Origin: Massilia sp. MS-15
GTDB lineage: Bacteria; Pseudomonadota; Gammaproteobacteria; Burkholderiales; Burkholderiaceae_D
Direction of reading: 5' to 3'
DNA: 64,000 nt
Assembly (NCBI RefSeq): GCF_020176695.1
Contig: NZ_JAIWIA010000013.1
Location: forward strand, 1 to 64,000
The position numbers and the translations under genes were made by a program. Shown here one piece after another: positions 52,792 through 64,000 of this stretch (positions within the stretch are counted from its first letter, which is position 1; every line of letters begins with the position of its first letter). A model generated the notes under the pieces. The model saw only the letters and a program-made list of their open reading frames with translations, had not been told where the DNA came from and did not search any database.

Positions 52792-54132
52792 TCAGGCCGC
52801 CAGCTTGTCGGCGATGCGGCGCGCCATGCTTTCCGCCACCGCGGCTTCCTTCGCTTCGACCATCACCCGGATCAACGGTTCGGTACCGGAGGCGCGGATC
52901 AGCACCCGGCCGCTATCGCCCAGCTCGCGCTCGACCGCTTCCTTCTCGGCCACCAGGCCCTGGTCGCTGGTCCAGTCGAAGCCGGGCGTGACGCGCTTGT
53001 TGATCAGGGTCTGCGGATACAGCTTCAGGTCGCTGCAGCATTCGGCCAGCGACTTGTTGCTGCGCCGCAGAGCCGACAGTACCTGCAAGGCCGAGACGAT
53101 GCCGTCGCCGGTGGTGTGCTTGTCCAGGGCCAGCAGGTGGCCCGAGCTTTCGCCACCGAACAGCCAGCCGCGTTCCTGCATCACTTCCAGCACGTAGCGG
53201 TCGCCGACCTTGGCGCGGGCGAAGCCGACGCCCATTTCCCTGAACGCCACTTCCAGCGCCATATTGGTCATCAGGGTGCCGACAGCGCCCGCCACCGGGC
53301 CGGTCGCCATGCGGTCCCGCACCATCAGGTACAGCAGTTCATCGCCGTTATAGACGCGCCCGGCACCGTCGACCATGATCAGGCGGTCGGCGTCGCCATC
53401 CAGCGCAATGCCGAGGTCGGCCTTGTTGGCAACCACGGCTTCCGACAGGGCCTTGGGCGCCGTGGCACCGACACCGTCGTTGATGTTGAACCCGTCCGGC
53501 TGGGCGCCGATCGACACCACTTCGGCGCCGAGTTCGTGGAACACGTGGGGCGCGATGTTGTAGGCGGCGCCGTGGGCGCTATCGACCACGATCTTCAGGC
53601 CGCGCAAATCCAGTTCGTTCGGGAAGGTGCTCTTGCAAAATTCAATGTAACGGCCCTGGGCGTCGCGCAGGCGCGTCGCACGGCCCAGCTTGTCGGAGTG
53701 CACGCAGCCCATCGGCTGGTCGATGGCGTCTTCGATTTCCTGCTCGACCGCATCCGGCAGCTTGGTGCCGTGCTCCGAGAAGAACTTGATGCCGTTATCC
53801 TGGAATGGATTGTGCGACGCCGAGATCACCACGCCGGCCTGCAGGCGCAGCGCGCGGGTCAGGTAGGCGATGGCCGGGGTCGGCATCGGGCCGGCCAGCA
53901 TCACGTCCACGCCGGCGGCCGAGAAGCCAGCTTCCAGCGCGGCTTCCAGCATGTAGCCCGAAATGCGGGTGTCCTTGCCGATCAGGACGACCGGACGGCC
54001 GCTGCTCGATTTCCCCCCCTTGGCCAGCACCGTGCCGGCCGCATAGCCGAGGCGCATGACAAAGTCGGGGGTAATCGGTGCTTCACCCACCAGGCCGCGC
54101 ACTCCATCGGTACCGAAATATTTCCGTGCCAT
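52792..54132 (-). CDS. glmM: Phosphoglucosamine mutase GlmM
   Basis: 446 residues. GlmM interconverts glucosamine-6-P and glucosamine-1-P on the way to UDP-GlcNAc, which feeds peptidoglycan, LPS and the aminosugar steps of the exopolysaccharide locus in this window. The active-site motif SASHNPFQD gives the phospho-Ser106, DGDADR forms the metal site and the C-terminal [15 protein letters not shown] binds the phosphate. Start ATG 54132 lies six bases after the folP stop, and the GAAGAAG site overlaps folP. The folP-glmM order is standard in betaproteobacteria. Confidence 0.98.
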   Translation of the reverse strand: MARKYFGTDGVRGLVGEAPITPDFVMRLGYAAGTVLAKGGKSSSGRPVVLIGKDTRISGYMLEAALEAGFSAAGVDVMLAGPMPTPAIAYLTRALRLQAGVVISASHNPFQDNGIKFFSEHGTKLPDAVEQEIEDAIDQPMGCVHSDKLGRATRLRDAQGRYIEFCKSTFPNELDLRGLKIVVDSAHGAAYNIAPHVFHELGAEVVSIGAQPDGFNINDGVGATAPKALSEAVVANKADLGIALDGDADRLIMVDGAGRVYNGDELLYLMVRDRMATGPVAGAVGTLMTNMALEVAFREMGVGFARAKVGDRYVLEVMQERGWLFGGESSGHLLALDKHTTGDGIVSALQVLSALRRSNKSLAECCSDLKLYPQTLINKRVTPGFDWTSDQGLVAEKEAVERELGDSGRVLIRASGTEPLIRVMVEAKEAAVAESMARRIADKLAA

Positions 54133-54138
54133 TCTTCT

Positions 54139-54999
54139 TCACTTTCTCGAATAATCTTGGGTGCCGGCGTGCCATACCTTCAGCGCATCGACCGTTTCTG
54201 CTACATCGTGCACACGCACAATTTTAGCGCCATGCGCCACGGCAGCCAATGCCCCGCCCAGGCTGCCTGCCACCCTGGCCTCGACCGGACGGCCAGTGAT
54301 GGCGCCAATCATCGACTTGCGCGACAGGCCGGCCAGTACCGGCAGCTCCAGCTCGGCGCCGATGCGCCCTAGCTGACGCAGCAGCGCGTAGTTGTGTTCC
54401 ACCGTCTTGCCGAAGCCAAAACCTGGGTCGATGCAGAGACGTTCGCGCGCGATGCCGGCACGCACCAGGCTGTCCACGCGTTCGTGCAGGAAGGCGATCA
54501 CCTCTCCCACCACGTCGGCATAGCCCGGGGCCTGCTGCATGGTCTGGGGCGTGGCCTGCATGTGCATCACGCACAGGCCGCAGTCGCTATCCTGCACCGC
54601 CTCGATGGCGCCAGGCGCGCGAAAACCGTTGATGTCGTTGATCATGTCGGCCCCGGCGATGATCGCTTCGCGCATGACTTCCGGCTTGCAGGTATCGACC
54701 GACAGCGCCACGTCCAGTGTGCGCAGCGCATACAGGGTCGGCATGACGCGCGCCAGTTCTTCCGACACCGGCACGCTTGGGGAGCCGGGACGGGTCGATT
54801 CACCGCCGATGTCGATCATGGCGGCGCCATCGCGGATCATTTCCTCGGCGTGTGCGAGCGCGAACTCGAGGCCCTGGAAGCGGCCGCCGTCGGAAAACGA
54901 ATCGGGGGTAACGTTCAGGATGCCCATCACGAGCGGATGGTCAGCGCCTGGGCCTTCCAGCGCGAAGCTGTACTGGCCGCACTGCAGATTCTTGGGCAT
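54139..54999 (-). CDS. folP: Dihydropteroate synthase FolP
   Basis: 286 residues. The pterin and pABA binding motifs GILNVTPDSFSDGG, IGGESTRPG, NDINGF and GLSRKSMIG are all present. It makes 7,8-dihydropteroate from pABA and hydroxymethyl-dihydropterin diphosphate and is the target of sulfonamides. It is located after ftsH with a terminator between, so it may have its own promoter. The region before ATG 54999 is pyrimidine-rich with no clear ribosome site, unusual for this window. Confidence 0.97.
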   Translation of the reverse strand: MPKNLQCGQYSFALEGPGADHPLVMGILNVTPDSFSDGGRFQGLEFALAHAEEMIRDGAAMIDIGGESTRPGSPSVPVSEELARVMPTLYALRTLDVALSVDTCKPEVMREAIIAGADMINDINGFRAPGAIEAVQDSDCGLCVMHMQATPQTMQQAPGYADVVGEVIAFLHERVDSLVRAGIARERLCIDPGFGFGKTVEHNYALLRQLGRIGAELELPVLAGLSRKSMIGAITGRPVEARVAGSLGGALAAVAHGAKIVRVHDVAETVDALKVWHAGTQDYSRK

Positions 55000-55023
55000 G
55001 ACAGAGAGAGAAATGTTAACGTG

Positions 55024-55051
55024 AAAAAGGCATCCGTCGGGATGCCTTTTT
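55024..55051. terminator. Bidirectional-looking intrinsic terminator after ftsH
   Basis: AAAAAGGCATCC pairs perfectly with GGATGCCTTTTT across a GTCG tetraloop. On the minus strand it lies 20 bases after the ftsH stop and ends with five T residues, separating ftsH from folP. Confidence 0.9.
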
Positions 55052-55070
55052 GCTCAAGCAGGACAGCTGA

Positions 55071-56954
<1,884 letters not shown>

Positions 56955-57179
56955 GAAAACTCCTCCGATGCGAGCGCATCTCTACTGATTCAGTATGACG
57001 ATTTTAACCGCAATAAGCCGACGCCGCCACGCAACGTAAGCAATAGTGCTTAAATGCCATTTTTTAATGCCAGGCAGGCTACGCAGGGTGCGCGCGACCC
57101 GCCTCACGCGGCTGATGTGCGGTTGCCGCGCCGAATATCAAGGGTAAATCGCGGTTTCGTGACGCATTCCGTTCCGTTT

Positions 57180-57827
57180 TCAGGCCGCCGGATTCTTCAG
57201 GCCACGCCCGAGCAGGAAGATCTCGGACGATTTGTCCCGGCTCGCCTTGGGTTTGACCTGCTTGACTGCCTTGAATTCTGTACGAAACTTTTCCAGTATC
57301 TGGGTAAATCCCATGTCTTTAAAGCATTTAACCAGCAGCGCGCCGCCCGGCTTCATGTGAAGTTGAGAAAACTCAATGGCAAGATCGATCAAGTGTTCCA
57401 TTCGTGCCGCATCCGCCGTCGGAATGCCCGACAGGTTGGGCGCCATGTCCGACAGGACGAGGTCGGCCTTGCGGCCCTGCAGCAGGACGTCGAGCTGGTC
57501 CAGCACCTCTTCTTCACGAAAATCGCCCTGGATATACTGGACATCGGCGATCGGCTCCATCGGCAGCATGTCCAGGCCGATGATGGTGCCATGGATACCG
57601 CCACCGTCCGCACCGGCCAGCTTGCGCCGGGTGTACTGGGCCCAGCTGCCGGGCGTACAGCCGAGGTCGACAATGACCTGGCCCGGCTTGATCAGCTTTT
57701 CGCTTTCATCGATCTCCTTGAGCTTGTAGGCCGCGCGCGCGCGAAAGCCTTCTTTCTGGGCCAGTTTGACGTAAGGATCGTTAATATGGTCGTGCAACCA
57801 GTTTTTGTTTAATTTGTTCTTGGCCAT
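57180..57827 (-). CDS. rlmE: 23S rRNA 2'-O-ribose U2552 methyltransferase RlmE (FtsJ/RrmJ)
   Basis: 215 residues. It methylates U2552 in the A-loop of 23S rRNA. The SAM-binding motif [13 protein letters not shown] is present, and the catalytic K-D-K-E tetrad can be placed as Lys35 (YKLKEID), Asp in LSDMAPN, Lys in LVKCFKDMG and Glu in SSEIFLL. No ribosome site precedes ATG 57827, while a TTGGAA-N16-TATTCT promoter-like pair ends six bases before it, so the mRNA may be leaderless. It is divergent from yhbY by 41 bases. Confidence 0.97.
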   Translation of the reverse strand: MAKNKLNKNWLHDHINDPYVKLAQKEGFRARAAYKLKEIDESEKLIKPGQVIVDLGCTPGSWAQYTRRKLAGADGGGIHGTIIGLDMLPMEPIADVQYIQGDFREEEVLDQLDVLLQGRKADLVLSDMAPNLSGIPTADAARMEHLIDLAIEFSQLHMKPGGALLVKCFKDMGFTQILEKFRTEFKAVKQVKPKASRDKSSEIFLLGRGLKNPAA

Positions 57828-57868
57828 TCGCGTAGAATACTGCTTTTAAAGGTACTTCCAAACTAATT

Positions 57869-58339
57869 ATGCTTAAACTCACTCCGGCCGAGCGCAGCGC
57901 ACTGCGTGCCGAAGCCCATGGACTCAATCCGGTCGTCATGATCGGCGAATCGGGCCTGACCGAATCGGTCATGAAGGAAATCGCCGCCAGCCTCGACGCG
58001 CACGGCCTGATCAAGGTGCGTGTGTTCGGCGACGATCGCGAAGCCCGCGTCGCCATGTACGAACAGATCTGCGGCGAACTCGACGCGGCGCCTGTCCAGC
58101 ACATCGGCAAGCTGCTGGTGCTGTACCGCCCGAAGAAGGAAGTCGTCAAGGAACGCAGCAGCAAGGCCGGCAAGGGCATGCGCGAAGTCACCATCGTCAA
58201 GGCCAGCGCCAGCGGCACCAAGAAGCCGAGTGTCACCAAGGTCATGCTGAAGGGGAACGAACGTGTTACCGCGGGCGGTAACATCAAGCGCGCCAAGCCG
58301 CGCCAGGCGTCGACCAAGAAGAATTCACTGAACAAGTGA
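57869..58339 (+). CDS. yhbY: YhbY-family CRM RNA-binding protein
   Basis: 156 residues, longer than the typical 97-residue YhbY because of a basic, Lys-rich C-terminal tail of about 60 residues. The CRM domain (1-95) has LTPAERSALRAEAHGLNPVV, the GESGLTESVMKEI helix and the GxxG-like IGKLLVLYRPKK loop. YhbY associates with pre-50S ribosomes. Divergence from rlmE, which also acts on the large subunit, and a terminator after the gene fit an independent transcript. Confidence 0.95.
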   Translation: MLKLTPAERSALRAEAHGLNPVVMIGESGLTESVMKEIAASLDAHGLIKVRVFGDDREARVAMYEQICGELDAAPVQHIGKLLVLYRPKKEVVKERSSKAGKGMREVTIVKASASGTKKPSVTKVMLKGNERVTAGGNIKRAKPRQASTKKNSLNK

Positions 58340-58355
58340 TCGGGCCGCGCAGGCC

Positions 58356-58381
58356 AAACCGGGGCGACCCGGTTTTTTTTT
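58356..58381 (+). terminator. Intrinsic terminator of yhbY
   Basis: AAACCGGG pairs with CCCGGTTT around a GCGA tetraloop and runs directly into nine T residues. It begins 17 bases after the yhbY stop codon. Confidence 0.95.
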
Positions 58382-58398
58382 CGCCGTTTCTTTTGGAC

Positions 58399-58427
58399 CG
58401 GTCCTCGGCCTTCCAAGCCGAGGACCG
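58399..58427. other. 11-bp inverted repeat between convergent genes
   Basis: CGGTCCTCGGC and GCCGAGGACCG pair perfectly around a 7-base loop, between yhbY and DUF4149. Neither side is followed by a T-run, so it is not a typical terminator. Confidence 0.6.
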
Positions 58428-58435
58428 CAGGCTCG

Positions 58436-58918
58436 TCAGCGACTCTTGAGCACTAGCACCGCAGCGAGTACGCTTTCGATCACGTGAAACAGCTGCGACA
58501 CCCCATGCATCACCGCAAACTGCGTCCAGTACGGCGATGCCCTCACCCCACCCGCCCCTGCCAGCACGCGCAGTTCCGCCATGGCCGGCTGCAGCCCGGC
58601 CCACATTACAAGGGCGCAGGCCAGCATCGCCAGCACCAACAGGTTCAGGCTACGCCGCCGCACAGCGTCGAGCTCGCCCGACAGCCGCACCAGCACCAGC
58701 ATGGCGGCCCCGCAGCCGAGCGAAATCCAGCCCAGGCGCTGCAGGAAGCTGCCCACCACGTCGCCCGCCACCGCGCTCGGCACCGTGGCGAACACGGCCG
58801 GCGCCGCGATATAGCCCAGTACCCACAGCGCTCCCGCCCACAGCACCGCCACCAGCAGCCTGGCGGCGGCGACACGGGAAGCGGAACGGGACGGCACGGC
58901 CGTCCGGCTGTCCGCCAT
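58436..58918 (-). CDS. DUF4149 membrane protein
   Basis: 160 residues with four membrane segments (about 20-45, 60-82, 90-112 and 133-157). The pattern LWAGALWVLGYIAAPAVFATV is characteristic of DUF4149 proteins, which are of unknown function. The start codon shares one base with the greA stop (TGATG), so it is coupled to greA; this pair is a usual betaproteobacterial arrangement. The Pro-Ala-Val-Phe motif at the end of the first helix is the most conserved feature of the family. Confidence 0.88.
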   Translation of the reverse strand: MADSRTAVPSRSASRVAAARLLVAVLWAGALWVLGYIAAPAVFATVPSAVAGDVVGSFLQRLGWISLGCGAAMLVLVRLSGELDAVRRRSLNLLVLAMLACALVMWAGLQPAMAELRVLAGAGGVRASPYWTQFAVMHGVSQLFHVIESVLAAVLVLKSR

Positions 58919-59397
58919 CAGACGTAGCGCACTTCGAGGATTTCGTATTCGCGCGGACCCGACGGGGCCTGCACTTCGACCACGTCGCCGGCGTACTTGC
59001 CGATCAGGGCGCGCGCGATCGGCGAGGTCACCGATACCTTGTTCAGCTTGATGTCGGCTTCGTCGATGCCGACGATCTGGTAGCTCACCTTCTGGCCGCT
59101 TTCCAGGTCTTCCAGGTCGACGGTCGAGGCGAACACGACGCGGCCTTCCGCATCCAGCGTGGCCGGGTCGATGATCTGCGCGGCGCTCAGCTTGCCTTCG
59201 AGTTCCGCGATGCGGCCCTCGACGAAGGCCTGGCGCTCTTTCGCGGCATCGTATTCGGCATTTTCGGACAGGTCGCCGTGCGAGCGCGCCTCGGCGATCG
59301 CGTCGATCACGTTACGGCGCTCCTTGGTCTTGAGCTGGTGCAGCTCTTCCTTCAGGAGTTCGGCGCCGTATTTGGTCAGTGGTACGCTAGTGTTCAT
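58918..59397 (-). CDS. greA: Transcript cleavage factor GreA
   Basis: 159 residues. An N-terminal antiparallel coiled coil (about 8-75) carries the tip acidic residues in [18 protein letters not shown], including the Asp-Glu pair that enters the RNA polymerase secondary channel and stimulates cleavage of backtracked transcripts. The C-terminal FKBP-like domain has [26 protein letters not shown]. It lies 102 bases after carB on the same strand with a large hairpin between. Confidence 0.98.
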   Translation of the reverse strand: MNTSVPLTKYGAELLKEELHQLKTKERRNVIDAIAEARSHGDLSENAEYDAAKERQAFVEGRIAELEGKLSAAQIIDPATLDAEGRVVFASTVDLEDLESGQKVSYQIVGIDEADIKLNKVSVTSPIARALIGKYAGDVVEVQAPSGPREYEILEVRYV

Positions 59398-59437
59398 GTC
59401 GCTCTACGTTGATTCGTGATTGGACGTACCAAGTGAA

Positions 59438-59480
59438 AACCACAGAGGCGCGCGGCGCAAGCCACGCGAGCTCTGTGGTT
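59438..59480 (-). terminator. Hairpin between carB and greA (possible weak terminator)
   Basis: AACCACAGAG and CTCTGTGGTT pair perfectly over 10 bp around a GC-rich 23-base interior that can extend the stem. On the minus strand the downstream arm ends with four T residues (GGTTTTCAC). It may terminate or attenuate transcription from carB into greA. Confidence 0.65.
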
Positions 59481-59499
59481 CAAAGGTACTACTTGCTGC

Positions 59500-62722
<3,223 letters not shown>

Positions 62723-62730
<8 letters not shown>

Positions 62731-63913
62731 TTACTTCTTCTCCTGCAGGTTTTTTTCCAGCTTTCGCATCCATCAGCTTGATGAAGCGGTCGAACAGGTA
62801 GGCGACGTCGGTCGGGCCGGGCGAGGCTTCCGGGTGGCCCTGGAAGCAGAACGCTGGCTTGTCGGTACGCTCGAAGCCCTGCAGCGAACCGTCGAACAGC
62901 GACACATGGGTGACGCGGCAGTTGGCCGGCAGGGTCTCCGGGTCGACCGCGAAGCCGTGGTTCTGCGACGTGATCAAAACCTTCTTCGAATCGAGGTCCT
63001 GCACCGGGTGGTTGGCGCCGTGGTGACCAAACTTCATCTTCATGGTCTTGGCGCCGGAGGCCAGCGCCATGATCTGGTGGCCGAGGCAGATGCCGAAGGT
63101 CGGAATGCCCTTCTCGATCAGCTCCGCGCTTGCCTTGATCGCATAGTCGCAAGGCTCGGGGTCGCCCGGACCGTTGGCCAGGAAGATGCCGTCAGGATTG
63201 AGCGCCAGCGCGTCGGCCGCAGTGGCTTGCGCCGGCAGCACGGTCACCTTGCAGCCGCGCTCGGCCAGCATGCGCAGGATGTTGCGCTTGACGCCGTAGT
63301 CGAAGGCGACCACGTGGTACCTGGGGTTGTCCTGCTGGCCGAAGCCTTGGCCCAGTTTCCACTCGGTCTCGATAAACACATACGGTTCTTTCACGGACAC
63401 GACCTTGGCCAAATCCATGCCCGCCAGTCCCGGGAAGGAACGCGCCAGTTCCAGCGCCTGGGCTTCCGACGGCTCCTTGCCCTGGATGCCGGTCACGATG
63501 GCGCCGCTCTGTGCACCCTTCTCGCGCAGGATGCGGGTCAGCTTGCGGGTGTCGATGCCGGCGATGGCGACCACGTTTTCCTGCTTCAGGTAATCCGACA
63601 GCGACTGGGTGGAACGGAAATTCGATGCCAGCAGCGGCAGGTCGCGGATGATCAGGCCGGCGGCGTGCACCTTGGAGGCCTCGACGTCGGCCGGGTTGAC
63701 GCCGTAGTTGCCGATGTGCGGGTACGTCAGGGTAACGATCTGACGCGAATAGCTGGGGTCGGTGAGGATTTCCTGGTAGCCGGTAATCGCGGTGTTGAAC
63801 ACCACTTCACCAGTCGTATGACCGGTGGCACCAATGGAAACTCCTTTGAAAATCGTTCCGTCAGCGAGAGCCAGGATGGCCGGGACGGCTGGGCCAGAAA
63901 AAAATGGCGGCAA
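62723..63913 (-). CDS. carA: Carbamoyl-phosphate synthase small subunit CarA
   Basis: 396 residues from a TTG start at 63913; a GGGAG site lies six bases upstream and homologues begin at about this point. It is a class I glutamine amidotransferase: the nucleophile Cys is in FGICLGHQ, with the His and Glu of the triad in GHPEASPGP. The N-terminal CPSase small domain includes [21 protein letters not shown]. It supplies ammonia to CarB. A small hairpin in the leader places the ribosome site in its loop. Confidence 0.97.
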
Positions 63914-63914
63914 G

Positions 63915-63936
63915 GGTAACTCCCAATAAAGTTACC
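63915..63936 (-). promoter_or_regulatory. Short hairpin with carA ribosome site in its loop
   Basis: On the minus strand GGTAAC pairs with GTTACC around a 10-base loop TTTATTGGGA; the carA ribosome site GGGAG spans the loop/stem junction and the TTG start follows two bases later. This could modulate carA translation. The rest of the leader, to position 64000, contains a 7-bp repeat pair ACCGGCA/TGCCGGT but no other recognised element. Confidence 0.5.
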
Positions 63937-64000
63937 GTAGCTTCGCCACGTCAGACCGGCATCCAACACACCCGGGCGGAGACTGCCTGCCGGTAGCTGG

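Noticed and set aside
63727-63969. 80-codon minus-strand frame overlapping the carA start.
   Set aside because: It overlaps carA in another frame and shows no features of a leader peptide gene.

Overview
The window looks like chromosomal DNA of a high-GC betaproteobacterium, most likely from the Oxalobacteraceae (Massilia/Telluria/Duganella group). The best evidence is the right-hand housekeeping block carA-carB-greA-DUF4149 / yhbY / rlmE-ftsH-folP-glmM, which is a typical betaproteobacterial gene order. Gene choice rests on protein families, Shine-Dalgarno (SD) sites and gene overlaps. Long antisense frames caused by GC-rich third positions were left out.

Region 1 (1-16.5 kb) is a type VI secretion system (T6SS). 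One leftward operon encodes a TPR lipoprotein, TssB, TssC, Hcp, TssH(ClpV) and a TssA cut by the window edge. A divergent rightward pair encodes TssJ and TssL with a 21-codon coupling ORF between them. A second leftward operon encodes an M15 peptidase, TssM, TagF, a BON-OmpA peptidoglycan-binding protein and a conserved protein of unknown function. TssE, TssF, TssG, TssK and VgrG are not in the window. A proline-rich membrane-anchored protein is divergent from the peptidase gene.

Region 2 (16.5-20.5 kb) is a two-gene DNA repair cassette: a FAN1-like VRR-NUC nuclease and a fused Cas4/RecB-type nuclease plus DinG/XPD-type iron-sulfur helicase. A near-perfect LexA (SOS) operator sits just before the first gene.

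Region 3 (20.5-28.6 kb) holds a four-gene leftward envelope-stress-like module (DUF5668 membrane protein, LiaF-like protein, LytS-type kinase, LytTR regulator), two small unknown proteins, a large TonB-dependent receptor with a strong terminator, and a DUF1460 lipoprotein.

Region 4 (28.6-50.9 kb) is a Wzx/Wzy-dependent exopolysaccharide locus. It has a WbpM/PglF-type dehydratase, a WbpA-B-D-E set for UDP-2,3-diacetamido-glucuronic acid, flippase, polymerase, two GT4 glycosyltransferases, a GNAT/FemAB-like protein, a NodB-like deacetylase, a second sugar aminotransferase, a small PglC-type phosphoglycosyl transferase, a PAP2 phosphatase and an acyltransferase-3 protein. The export pair Wza and Wzc-type tyrosine kinase and a TonB-family coiled-coil protein lie on the opposite strand.

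Region 5 (50.9-64 kb) is mostly housekeeping: an MBL-fold hydrolase, a DUF5710 protein, tRNA-Arg(TCT), tRNA-Pro(TGG), glmM, folP, ftsH, rlmE, yhbY, DUF4149, greA, carB and carA.

The most interesting items are the SOS-controlled nuclease/nuclease-helicase cassette, the T6SS with a membrane-anchored peptidoglycan peptidase, an unknown partner and an unusual tssJ-tssL junction, and the exopolysaccharide locus with two amino-sugar routes and an embedded low-GC acyltransferase/deacetylase pair.
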